Of a DNA stretch of 64,000 bases, positions 9,640 to 20,545 are shown piece after piece; the stretch's first letter is position 1; the number at the start of each line of letters is the position of its first letter. Source of the stretch: Aplectana chamaeleonis (lineage: Eukaryota > Nematoda > Chromadorea > Rhabditida > Cosmocercidae); contig JAPDOI010001201.1 in the NCBI GenBank assembly GCA_029168955.1, positions 146,211 through 210,210 of the forward strand, written 5' to 3'. The translations under genes were made by a program, and so were the position numbers. The notes under the pieces were generated by a model that had not been told where the DNA came from, did not search any database, and worked only from the letters and a program-made list of their open reading frames with translations.

Positions 9640-12405
9640 CATACGGTGTCCTGAACATTGAACTGAGGTCCTGCACACCCCTACTGAGATCCAGCACACA
9701 TTCCATGAAGTCCTGCTCATCCTTACAGGGGTCTTGCACACGTTTCATGATGTCCTGCACACTCCTACTGATGTCCTGCACACATTCCACGAAGTTCTGA
9801 TCATCCTTACAGGGTCTTGCACACGTTTCATGATGTCCTGCACACTCCTACTAAGGTCCTGCACACATTCCATGATGTCCTGCACACCCCTATTGGGGTC
9901 CTGCACACGCTTCATGATGTCCTGCACACTCCTACTGGGATGTCCTGCACACATTCCACGAAGTTCTGATCATCCTTACAGGGGTCTTGCAACACGTTTC
10001 ATGATGTCCTGCACACTCCTACTAAGGTCCTGCACACATTCCATGATGTCCTGCACACCCCTATTGGGGTCCTGCACACGTTCCATGATGTCCTGTGTAA
10101 TTTTACTAAGGTCCTACACACATTCCATGACGTCCTGCTCAACCCTACTGGGGTCCTGCACACGCTTCATGATGTCCTGCACACTCCTACTGATGTCCTG
10201 CACACATTCCATGAAGTCCTGCTCATCCTTACAGGGGTCTTGCACATGTTTCATGATGTCCTGCACACTCCTACTAAGGTCCTGCACACATTCTACGACG
10301 TCCTGCACACCCCTACTGGGGTCCTGCACAGGTCCCATGATGTCCTGCACACTCCTACTGATGTTCTGCACACATTCTACGATGTCCTGCATACCCCTAC
10401 TGGGGTCCTACACAGGTTCCATGATGTCCTGCACACTCCTACTGGGGTCCTGCACAGGTCCCATGATGTCCTGCACACTACTACTAAGGTCCTGCACACT
10501 CCTACTGAGGTCCTGCACACATTCTACGACGTCCTGCACACCCCTACTGGGGTCCTGCACACGTTCCATGATATCCTGCGCACTCCTACTGAGGTCCTGT
10601 ACAGGTCCCATAATGTCATGCACACTCCTACTGAGGTCCTGCACACCCCTACTGGGGTCCTGCACAGGTCCCATGATGTCCTGCACACTCCTACTAAGGT
10701 CCTGCACACTCCCACTGAGGTCCTGCACACATTCTACGACGTCCTGCACACCCTTACTGGGGTCCTGCACAGGTCTCAAATTGTCCTGCACACTCCTGCT
10801 GAGGTCCTGGACACCCCTACTGGGGTCCTGCACAGGTCCCATGATGTCCTGCACACTCCTACTAAAGTCCTGCACACTCCTACTGAGGTCCTGCACACAT
10901 TCTACGACGTCCTGCACACCCCTACTGGGGTCCTGCACAGGTCCCATGATGTCCTGCACACTCCTACTAAGGTCCTGCACACTCCTACTGAGGTCCTGCA
11001 CACATTCTACGGCGTCCTGCACACCCCTACTGAGATCCAGCACACATTCCATGAAGTCCTGCTCATCCTTACAGGGGTCTTGCACACGTTTCATGATGTC
11101 CTGCACACTCCTACTGATGTCCTGCACACATTCCACGAAGTTCTGATCATCCTTACAGGGGTCTTGCACACGTTTCATGATGTCCTGCACACTCCTACTA
11201 AGGTCCTGCACACATTCCATGATGTCCTGCACACCCCTATTGGGGTCCTGCACACGCTTCATGATGTCCTGCACACTCCTACTGATGTCCTGCACACATT
11301 CCACGAAGTTCTGATCATCCTTACAGGGTCTTGCACACGTTTCATGATGTCCTGCACACTCCTACTAAGGTCCTGCACACATTCCATGATGTCCTGCACA
11401 CCCCTATTGGGGTCCTGCACACGTTCTATGATGTCCTGTGTAATTTTACTAAGGTCCTACACACATTCCATGACGTCCTGCTCAACCCTACTGGGGTCCT
11501 GCACACGCTTCATGATATCCTGCACACTCCTACTGATGTCCTGCACACATTCCATGAAGTCCTGCTCATCCTTACAGGGGTCTTGCACATGTTTCATGAT
11601 GTCCTGCACACTCCTACTAAGGTCCTGCACACATTCTACGACGTCCTGCACACCCCTACTGGGGTCCTGCACAGGTCCCATGATGTCCTGCACACTCCTA
11701 CTGATGTTCTGCACACATTCTACGATGTCCTGCACACCCCTACTGGGGTCCTACACAGGTTCCATGATGTCCTGCACACTCCTACTGGGGTCCTGCACAG
11801 GTCCCATGATGTCCTGCACACTCCTACTAAGGTCCTGCACACTCCTACTGAGGTCCTGCACACATTCTACGACGTCCTGCACACCCCTACTGGGGTCCTG
11901 CACACGTTCCATGATATCCTGCGCACTCCTACTGAGGTCCTGTACATGTCCCATAATGTCATGCACACTCCTACTGAGGTCCTGCACACCCCTACTGGGG
12001 TCCTGCACAGGTCCCATGATGTCCTGCACACTCCTACTAAGGTCCTGCACACTCCCACTGAGGTCCTGCACACATTCTACGACGTCCTGCACACCCTTAC
12101 TGGGGTCCTGCACAGGTCCCAAAATGTCCTGCACACTCCTACTGAGGTCCTGCACACCCCTACTGGGGTCCTGCACAGGTCCCATGATGTCCTGCACACT
12201 CCTACTAAGGTCCTGCACACTCCTACTGAGGTCCTGCACACATTCTAAGACGTCCTGCACACCCCTACTGGGGTCCTGCACAGGTCCCATGATGTCCTGC
12301 ACACTCCTACTAAGGTCCTGCACACTCCTACTGAGGTCCTGCACACATTCTACGGCGTCCTGCACACCCCTACTGAGGGGTTGCTGTAGTTCCACGACGT
12401 CCTGC
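9640..12405. repeat. 21-bp/42-bp minisatellite in element A
   Basis: Tandem units alternate between a GTCCTGCACACTCCTACTG type and a GTCCTGCACACATTCCATG type, making a 42-bp dimer. A higher-order duplication is visible. The distinctive TGTGTAATTTTAC variant occurs at 10094 and again at 11437, and the surrounding 1 kb (about 9955-11010 and 11296-12350) is nearly the same. Because 21 is a multiple of three and the unit lacks stops, long frames of 470 and 761 codons (plus) and 298 and 253 codons (minus) appear. These are by-products of the repeat. The same array, reversed, fills element B. Confidence 0.95.
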
Positions 12406-12575
12406 ATACTCCTACTGCGGTCTCGCATAGTCAACCGACACTTCAGCACACCCTGCGACGACTTCTTATCTTTGGTGCGCATGGTACAAACACGCGCCAC
12501 GCTCAAAAACAACCCTTCCGCATAGCGTCCTGTTCCAAGCCGGACGTTTAGAGTACACCACCCTAGAGAGCAAGG

Positions 12576-12584
12576 TATTTATAT
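12576..12584 (-). promoter_or_regulatory. TATA-like box in element A
   Basis: On the minus strand ATATAAATA reads toward the minisatellite. Element B has the same string (24687-24695) at the matching place, and the 60-70 bp between box and array is conserved. Transcription into the minisatellite is therefore possible. The claim rests on one motif plus conservation, with no initiator evidence. Confidence 0.4.
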
Positions 12585-12802
12585 GGAGTCTCTAAGAAAA
12601 CAATGACTGATAACGAAAATCCGTCATTTTTATAAACTAATCTTGAGAGGCCGGTTTCCGAGTTTCAAACGCCCGTTAGGGGCCCAGAAGTCATTATGGT
12701 GAGTTCTGACAATTATTTTTGTCATTACCGTGGTCTATTACATCTAGTCACAAATTTTCGAGCGATTTGGTCCACGCCTTCCAAAAAATGGTTTTCGACG
12801 GA

Positions 12803-12980
12803 CGGAGGTGGAGGCGGAGGCGGAGGCGGAGGCGGTGGCGGGGGCGGAGGGGGAGGCGGAGGCGGAGGCGGAGGCGGAGGCGGAGGCGGAGGCGGAGGCG
12901 GAGGCGGAGGCGGAGGCGGAGGCGGAGGCGGAGGTGGAGGCGGAGGCGGAGGCGGAGGCGGAGGCGGAGGCGGTGGTGGA
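12803..12980. repeat. GGCGGA hexanucleotide microsatellite
   Basis: Roughly 28 copies of GGCGGA/GGAGGC with a few T substitutions. The plus strand is rich in GG tracts and could form G-quadruplexes. Poly-Gly, Arg-rich and Glu-Ala frames across it are artefacts. The equivalent tract in element B is only about 37 bp (24432-24468), so this is a copy-specific expansion. Confidence 0.95.
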
Positions 12981-13167
12981 GAACGTTTTTGCGTACTTTG
13001 AGAGGTCATAACTTCAGAAAGCGGGGACCAATTGGGATGAAAAGTTGCACACATATGTAATTTCTTGCAGCGCGTTGAATAGTGTACAGCTCATATCTCT
13101 GTTGACGGTATGAATAGGTGATCTCATTGTAGGGCATCCGCGCGGGAAGAGATCAAAGCCAAATCCT

Positions 13168-13188
13168 GGTGAGCGCTTCGCGCTCACC
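13168..13188. repeat. Terminal hairpin of element A
   Basis: A perfect 9-bp stem (GGTGAGCGC with GCGCTCACC) and a TTC loop, ending two bases before the AATT junction. The partner hairpin in element B (24224-24244) differs by one paired A-T to C-G change and keeps the two-base spacing. This position and conservation suggest a terminal recognition structure. Confidence 0.8.
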
Positions 13189-13190
13189 AC

Positions 13191-14785
13191 AATTCATGTT
13201 AACTACTTTACTTCTTACTGCTTATCATATCATGTGATATTATCAGTTGGTTGATCAAATCGCTAAAACACGTCGTAGGCTGAACTTTTCGATGGGAAGG
13301 GACAGGGAAAGTTACTAACAAGTTTGTTATTTAGTAATTCACGTTAACTACTCTACTTCTTACTGCTTATCATATCATGTGATATTATCAGTTGGTTGAT
13401 CAAATCGGTAAAACACGTCGTAGGCTGTACTTTTCGATGGGAAGGGACAGGGAAAGTTACTAACAACTTTGTTACTTACTGTTTCACATTAACTACTTTA
13501 CTTCTTACTGCTTATCATATCATGTGATGTTATCAGTTGGTAGATCAACTCGCTAAAACACGTCGTAGGCTGTACTTTTCGATGGGAAGGGACAGGGAAA
13601 GTTACTAACAAGTTTGTTATTTACTAATTCACGTTAACTACTTTACTTCTTACTGCTTATCATATCAAGTGATATTATCAGTTGGTAGGCCAAATCGCTA
13701 AAACACGTCGTAGGCTGTACTTTTCGATGGGAAGGGACAGGGAAAGTTACTAACAAGTTTGTTATTTACTAATTCACGTTAACTACTTTACTTCTTACTG
13801 CTTATCATATCATGTGATATTATCAGTTGGTTGATCAAATCGCTAAAACACGTCGTAGGCTGTACTTTTCGATGGGAAGGGACAGGGAAAGTTACTAACA
13901 ACTTTGTTACTTACTGTTTCACATTAACTACTTTACTTCTTACTGCTTATCATATCATGTGATGCTATCAGTTGGTAGATCAACTCGCTAAAACACGTCG
14001 TAGGCTGTACTTTTCGATGGGAAGGGACAGGGAAAGTTACTAACAACTTTGTTACTTACTGTTTCACATTAACTACTTTACTTCTTACTGCTTATCATAT
14101 CATGTGATGTTATCAGTTGGTAGATCAACTCGCTAAAACACGTCGTAGACTGAACTTTTCGATGGGAAGGGACAGGGAAAGTTACTAACAAGTTTGTTAT
14201 TTACTAATTCACGTTAACTACTTCACTTCTTACTGCTTATCATATCATGTGATATTATCAGTTGGTTGATCAAATCGCTAAAACACGTCGTAGGCTGTAC
14301 TTTTCGATGGGAAGGGACAGGGAAAGTTACTAACAACTTTGTTACTTACTGTTTCACATTAACTACTTTACTTCTTACTGCTTATCATATCATGTGATAT
14401 TATCAGTTGGTAGATCAACTCGCTAAAACACGTCGTAGGCTGAACTTTTCGATGGGAAGGGACAGGGAAAGTTACTAACAAGTTTGTTATTTACTAATTC
14501 ACGTTAACTACTTTACTTCTTACTGCTTATCATATCATGTGATATTATCAGTTGGTAGATCAACTCGCTAAAACACGTCGTAGGCTGAACTTTTCGATGG
14601 GAAGGGACAGGGAAAGTTACTAACAACTTTGTTACTTACTGTTTCACATTAACTACTTTACTTCTTACTGCTTATCATATCATGTGATATTATCACTCGG
14701 TAGGTCAACTCGCTAAAACAAGTCTTAGGCCGTACTTTTCGATAGGGAGGGACAGAGAAAAGGACTAACAAGTTTGTTACTTTCT
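13191..14785. repeat. 145-bp satellite array, eleven units
   Basis: AACTACTT anchors recur at 13201, 13346, 13491, 13636, 13781, 13926, 14071, 14216, 14361, 14506 and 14651, exactly 145 bp apart with no length change. Two junction variants are interleaved: TTATTTACTAATTCACG and TTACTTACTGTTTCACA. The unit length is close to nucleosomal DNA. The last unit is more diverged and runs into the 42-bp array. Confidence 0.97.
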
Positions 14786-15535
14786 GATCACGTCATCAAA
14801 GTGCATGGGGAATGTGATGACGTCATCAGGGTGTCATCTTAAGTGCATAGGGCATCTGATGACGTCATCAGGATGTCATGTGAAGTACATAGGGCATCTG
14901 ATGACGTCATCAGGATGTCACGTAAAGTACATAGGGCATCTGATGACGTCATCAGGATGTCATGTGAAGTACTTAGGGCATCTGATGACGTCATCAGGGT
15001 GTCATGTAAAGTACATAGGGCATCTGACGACGTCATCAGGGTGTCATCTACAGTACATAGGTCATCTGATGACGTCATCAGGATGTCATCTAAAGTACAT
15101 AGGGCATCTGATGACGTCATCAGGATGTCATCTAAAGTACATAGGGCATCTGATGACGTCATCAGGGTGTCATGTAAAGTACATAGGGCATCTGATGACG
15201 TCATCAGGATGTCATCTAAAGTACATAGGGCATCTGATGACGTCATCAGGATGTCATGTAAAGTACTTAGGGCATCTGATGACGTCATCAGGATGTCATG
15301 TAAAGTACATAGGGCAACTGATGACGTCATCAGGATGTCATGTAAAGTACATAGGGCATCTGATGACGTCATCAGGATGTCATGTAAAGTACATAGAGCA
15401 TCTGATGACGTCATCAGGACGTCGTGCCAAGGTCGTGCCAAGTGCATAAAGCATCTGGTGACGTCATCAGGACGTCGTGCCAAGGTGGTGCCAAGTGCAT
15501 AGGGCATCTTCTGACGTCATCAGGACATCGTGGAA
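14786..15535. repeat. 42-bp array with a CRE-like palindrome in each unit
   Basis: About 17 units. Each contains GACGTCATCA, mostly within the perfect palindrome TGATGACGTCATCA, followed by a variable GGATGTCATGTAAAGTACAT segment and AGGGCATC. The first fifteen units are spaced very close to 42 bp; the last two are longer and diverged. TGACGTCA is the classical ATF/CREB bZIP site. A 42-bp spacing is four turns of B-DNA. Open frames of 214-222 codons on both strands follow from the 14-codon period and the lack of stops. Confidence 0.95.
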
Positions 15536-15671
15536 AGTGAGTAGCGCTTCATTTGTCGCGTGCGCAACAAGTTTGTTGCTCACTGATTATTATAGCAATC
15601 CATGCTATTCGAAAAATATTGAAGATTTTTTCACGGATATTACTTCGTAATATCAATAAAAAGTGAACAAT

Positions 15672-16272
15672 TCTATCAAAAAGGGGTCTTCCAAGCACAA
15701 GAGGTTTGATTGGCGTCAGAAGCGTTCCAACAAAAAGGGAACAATAGGTAAGTAGAATGAGGAGAGTCTACAAAAAGTGAACAATATTTTCTGAGACTGG
15801 TTTCCCTGGCCGATACTTCTTAACAGCAAAAACAAACCGTTGTGGTATTTCACGAGGAAGAGTTTAATGGTTTCCAAGAATGGACTTCAATTTTGACGAG
15901 ATTATAAGAAAATACTCTCATTAGATGCTGCACTTTGGTTTCGCTTCTCGTAGCAACTGGAGCTAACCGTTCGTCTTTGTTTTGGCATCATCTTCTATCC
16001 TGATGGTAAGTATTAGGTTTACATGCACATACTTTTTAACGGTTCTCGTGTAGTCAAGACCATTTTTGGAACCACAGACTGCTTCCGTGTAGAACACCGC
16101 AACGGTATGTTTTTGCTGTTAAGAAGTATCGGCCAGGAAAACCAGTCTCAGAAAATATTGTTCACTTTTTGTAGACTCTCCTCATTCTACTTACCTATTG
16201 TTCCCTTTTTGTTGGAACGTTTCTGACGCCAACCAAACCTCTTGTGCTTGGAAGACCCCTTTTTGATAGAAT
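15672..16272. repeat. Inverted duplication of a retrotransposon 3' end
   Basis: The left arm (15672 to about 15900) is the inverted copy of the right arm (about 16045-16272). Near-perfect sharing runs from AAAAAGGGGTCTTCC through ACAATAGGTAAGTAGAATGA to GGCCGATACTTCTTAACAGC, then fades toward a 145-bp centre. The right arm is the 3' end of the Jockey-like element on the minus strand (its frame ends inside at 16195). The left arm is therefore a second copy of that 3' end facing the other way. Confidence 0.85.
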
Positions 16273-18784
16273 ACTTATTAGAAATTGCTGAGACTGGAGT
16301 AAGTAGTGCTCTTTCACGGGAAGTAGGCCGGTTTCCTGATGAAAATACGGAATGAGCGTCGACTTGTGACATTCAGTAATAAGCCTGAGGGCAGTATTCT
16401 CTGTTTTCTGCAACCTGCACCAAGAGGTTTGAGAGAGATGTCTGGTCCGTATGGAGGCACCATATTCCAAGACCTGCTGCACCACAGCCCTATATGTCGT
16501 ACGTAGCACTTCTTTCGTGCTGCCCCAGGTGTTTCCAGCCAGGGCGCGAAGAATGTTGTTGCGCGAGTTGGCTGAGGCAGCACGTATACGCGCATTTTCA
16601 TGAAATCGTAGTGAGGGACTCAGGAAGACTCACAGTAGTCGAGGATGCTTAGACAGTGGCAGCTCGTGACTATCCCAGATGACCTTGGGATGAAGCCGAT
16701 GTTCGATTGTAGCCGTTGTACATAGTGTGACACTTAATTTGGAGGCAGAAACAGTCAGCAACTTTGATTTTAGATACACAGCCAAGGTCCGTAAGTAGTT
16801 GTTCATAGTGGCAGTGACTCGGTCAATAACTGAGTCCGTTCAAACGATAGTGATGTCATCGGCGTACAGGCACAGATGAACACCAGTTGCTGGCTCAATA
16901 ATATCCGACAGAAATAGCGAAATCAGGCTAGGGGACAACACCCCGCCTTGCGGGACACCGGCTTTCAAAGGGATCGAAGACGACAGATGTCCGTCGAACT
17001 TGACACGAATAGAACGGTTCTTGATAAAGCTGTTAATCCATCTTTTAGACCAACTAGGCATGTCCGATTCCAGAATGAATTTTGAGAGGAGCGGAAGATT
17101 GACGCTATCAAAAGCAGCCGTAAGATCGATGGCAACGACGAGGCTTCTTCCAGCCGGAGTCTTGCGATTAAATCCAGCGATGATATGCTCGGTGATTGAC
17201 GTCAGGGCAGTGATGGTGGAATGCTCTTTCTTGAAACTATGCTGGTGAGTGTTGTGCTTTAGGGCGTTTTGGAGGAGCGGATTGACGACTTTTTCCGCAA
17301 GCTTGGCAAGGGGGGAGAGGAGGGAGATGGGGCGGTGGGAGGCAGCCTTGTCCGGTGGCTTGCCTGGTTTGGCAATGAGAATGATGCCAGCTTGTTTCCA
17401 GCGCGCCGGAATAACATCAGAACTGAATGAAGAATAGATGAAATCAGAGTTCATAATAGGGATCAGGAAGGTGCTTGAGATGAACAGCCGATATCCCGTC
17501 AGGTCCCTCTGCACGCGAATTTTTCATCGATTTGATGATCTTGTCAATTGCGGAAGGTGAAATAGCAGTGACATCCAGCCGATCGAGCTTCCAGATTGCT
17601 CGCATTGTTCGTCTGTTTTGCATATCTCGAGGCGATAATGCAGATGTAAAAAGTTTGCCGAGCAGACAAGCTACCTTGTATCCGTGCTCGAATCTTTCAG
17701 ACGGAAACTCGAGCATGTTGCGGTCCGTGCTCATCTTTTTGCCAGAAATTCGTTTCAGTGTAGTCCAAGCTTTTCTGGCATCTACGGCAAAATCAATCGA
17801 CTCGGTTAGCTCTTTCCAGCGTTGCTGCTTGTGTTGATTTAGCAGCTCGGTGATGTTGTCCGACAGCTGTTGTATCGTAGGATCATTGGGCTCCGATCTT
17901 CGCTCGTCGTCTCTCATCGTGATCAGGTCTAGGACTTCAGATGGCTCGTTTGGGTGAAAAGTCGTTACGCGTTCAGTAGGATTAGGCACTTTGGAGGCAC
18001 GTTCCAAGTTCACTGACGATGAACTTCTCCACATCGTAGACTGTTTCGTTCCTCGGATAGTTGGCCACCTGGCTGAGCAACACCTCTTTGAAAAGGTCCC
18101 AGTAAGCCTTATGATAATTAGAATAAGACTTACACCGAGAGCCAGAAAACGGAGCAAGCAAGCTATTAATTGACAAATCCAGTGACTTTATTATGGGAAC
18201 ATGAGCACTGGCCAGGGCCACATCGGTAGATCAGTTACAGGAGACAGCTAGCGAGGATGATACAAAGGTGATATCGGGTGAGGAAGGCCTGTCCACAGCC
18301 GGAAGACGAGTGGGAGAATCCTCATTGATAGGCACAAGATCACAATCATCAGCGAAAAGCTCAATGAGCTCACCTCTATTGTCAGGCTCTAGAGGAGAGA
18401 ACCACGAAGGAGCATGAGCATTGAAATCACCAGCTACTACAACCGAACTAGATGACAAGGCAGTATGAACAGCATGTAAGTAATTTGTGGGGTCAAACGC
18501 ATTGGGGGACAGGATGTGGATGGGGGTATATAGACGTTGACAATATCAAGGGGGCCGTTTTGTAATACAATATGAACACCAAGACATCAAACGACATCAT
18601 CAGTGGGTAGAGCAATTAGGTGACAAGGGATAGAAGATTTTACAAATGTAGAAACACAACCACCGTGAGAAGTACGTGGAACATGATAACCAGGGAGACG
18701 GGGAAGGAAGGAGGAAGATGCGCTAAGCTTGGTCTCCTGCAGGAGGATGACATCAGGGGTGGTAGTAATCTTGTCTTTTAACAC
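16195..18784 (-). pseudogene. Jockey-like non-LTR retrotransposon ORF2, decayed
   Basis: Reading on the minus strand, an AP-type endonuclease comes first (18784-18231: LLQETKLS, NVYIPP, GDFNAH, SPDITF). A linker follows with KNSRAEGPDGISAVHLKHL (17444-18157), then the reverse transcriptase (17514-16840) with HRPISLLSPLAKLAEK near residue 60, VVAIDLTAAFDSV near 126, GVPQGGVLSP at 186 and YADD at 217. The thumb and tail come last (16855-16195: LTVSASKLSVTLCTTAT, LRALAGNTWGSTKE, YRAVVQQVLEYGA, LPVKEHYLLQSQQF). In-frame TGA stops lie near 18588, just after YADDITIV, and near 16628. Frameshifts occur near 18500, 18000 and 17460. ORF1 and the start of the endonuclease are missing. The catalytic motifs survive, but the copy is dead. 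Confidence 0.85.
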
Positions 18785-20350
18785 GAGTCAACCAAGCGCT
18801 CTTGACCGTTGGTTGACCATGAATCAGCCACAGCTTAGCCGGTAACTAACCACCTCAGTAACAAGGATCACCTCGTTTTTCAAATGTAAAGTATGCGTTA
18901 CTTGAAGAGACTCCACCACTACACAGTAAGTCATGTAAAAAGGGATGAACGCATCCGCATTCTCTTTTAAACCTTTAAATCATAACAGTTCACTGAGGTT
19001 TTTGTAGACCACTGGAAACGGTTCGATCTCATCGATCATTATAATTGCAGGACAACATATGGAGAGTTGGGAGTTGGAGGAAGCAATGGAATTTTCTCAA
19101 TTTCCAGGCAATAAATTGAAAAAAGATGGAAAATTTGTACATTTTCTTGTAGCTGCTAGTTTGTACTTTACTATCTGTATAGGACATGATTAAAAAACAC
19201 CAAATAAGGCTATACTGCATTTTCCCCTTCAATCTTATGTTATAAACAACAAATTGGTAATGCATTAATCATGCTTACTTTGGTAGGCCTTGTTTCTACA
19301 TAGAGCGAGAAAAAGAAATTATGAAAGTGTGCGTTTTCCAGAAATCAGAGCTAGAAAAAGAGTTGTGTTAACCGCTCACAAAAAGTCCTCCATAGAACTT
19401 TTCGCGCGACCGTTCTTCGTCTCTCCACTGCAGGTATATTTCTCACCGTCTGCCAAAGAATCTTCAGCCCGTGGTTCGCTGCGTTCGCCGCAGAGTGAAA
19501 TTGCATTCGGAAACCGCTCAATGACTACGCATTTTTTCATTTCAAAACAAGAGCAGCAGTTTCTAAGCTAAGGTTTTCGCCTTCCCCCACTTCCAATCGT
19601 AAGAGTAAGCCCTTATTGTTCGTATTGCATAAGAATAAACCTCTCTCATACCATATTTGCTCCCAAAGGAGCTGGCGATCTGCTACCCAATGACCGCGTG
19701 ATAGCCACCCGCTTAGCGGCGGTCAACTCGCGGCAAACATGCAGATTACTACCACCCCAGGTTGAGTGCGATCTACATACACTGTGAGTTCGGCGATTTT
19801 CGCACGCAGACCATTGATATTGAGTTGATAAATGCAAAGACTGCTGAGGAACCCTAGGAGGATTTACAGAGCAAGACATACAACAGTAAGCATGAGTGTA
19901 GTCATCATAGCTGGAGAATCCCGAACATTTGAGGTGCACCCTAGGGGATGTTGCAGAGCAAGAGCCCTATATAGTGAGAATACGTTTGGTTCTGTGAAGC
20001 AAATTGTTCAGAACTCGTTCGGATAAGACGACCCACTCATTGGGTTTGACGGTGAATTCCTCTATTTTCTTATCTTTTGCATACGTAGTGTGCAGAAACC
20101 TAAGGGTGGTTTCATACTCGAAGGCAGTGCTCACGATGATTTTCGCGGTACTCTATCGGAATATACGACCCGGTCTGGTAAAAAAAGGTTTCCTCATGCA
20201 GCTACAGCCACGTTTTGTCATGTTTTTGCTTCTAAACATGTAGAAACGTAGAGCAACATGTAAAATCTGTGCAAAGAACATACCAAGTTGTTCAATAAAT
20301 TTTGTCGTTCGATAAGAGAGGACTATTGCTCCACCGAAGCTCTTAGAACA
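18785..20350. other. No recognised gene
   Basis: About 1.5 kb of apparently single-copy sequence. A weak direct repeat is present: CCCTAGGAGGAT...CAGAGCAAGA near 19850 and CCCTAGGGGAT...CAGAGCAAGA near 19940, about 88 bp apart. The frames (for example 19646-19939 minus) show no recognisable domain. Confidence 0.35.
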
Positions 20351-20545
20351 CTCACCCGTAGGGTAGTACGTCAGCACAAAGGGGTTGCCTCCTCGGGCAG
20401 ACATCGGGTTTAACCCCTCGCTGTCAGCAGCTGCTGCTGCTAACAACTAACTGCAGTAGCTGCTGACAAGGAGGGGTTGAATTCGATATCTGTTCTGGGA
20501 TGCTATCTTTATTGTGCCATAGTGCTACCCTACGAGTGCGCGAAA
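20351..20545. repeat. Imperfect inverted repeat of about 195 bp
   Basis: The strong inner stem is AACCCCTC..TGTCAGCAGCT (about 20413-20437) against its complement at 20457-20481. Weaker pairing extends out to CCCGTAGGGTAG at about 20357 and CTACCCTACGAG near 20525. The loop is only about 20 bp. It resembles a small foldback element; there is no gene. Confidence 0.6.

Larger units (their letters stand above)
7748..13190 (+). mobile_element. Composite non-autonomous element, copy A (5.44 kb)
   Basis: The bounds are set by interruption of a 145-bp satellite. AATT occurs at both junctions (7744-7747 and 13191-13194), and deleting the insertion plus one AATT restores the satellite in exact register (135 + 10 = 145). 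The order is: foldback module (7748-8552), AT-rich spacer with two small insertions, minisatellite on a 21-bp base (9640-12405), TATA-like box on the minus strand (12576-12584), GGCGGA hexanucleotide run (12803-12980) and terminal hairpin (13168-13188). A homologous copy (24222-29423) lies in reverse orientation with the same order. No transposase, Rep/helicase, integrase or reverse transcriptase is visible, so it should depend on enzymes supplied elsewhere. AATT may be a 4-bp target duplication, or shared bases from insertion between A and T. The terminal hairpin recalls Helitron-type ends, but canonical TC and CTRR termini are not seen. Confidence 0.8.

Noticed and set aside
11751..12512. 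A VQD-repeat protein starting downstream of the TATA-like box in element A
   Set aside because: Copy B has a similar start region without indels, but the ATG of B (24759) is TTG in A and B hits a stop early. The codon differences I compared in the first 30 or so codons were all amino-acid changing, with none silent, which is not the pattern of a conserved protein.
10240..12525. 761-codon open frame on the plus strand, and its 470- and 305-codon relatives
   Set aside because: The frames exist because the repeat unit is 21 bp and contains no stop. All translate the minisatellite, other frames and the opposite strand are equally open, and they are not evidence of a protein.
12696..13060. Poly-glycine, arginine-rich and glutamate-alanine frames
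   Set aside because: Translations of the GGCGGA microsatellite in different frames.
7748..13190. Canonical Helitron
   Set aside because: A terminal hairpin is present, but TC and CTRR ends are not, and no Rep/helicase is seen. It is kept only as a possible relative.
14805..15507. 214-222-codon frames on both strands
   Set aside because: A 42-bp period without stops opens frames on both strands. No signal favours coding.
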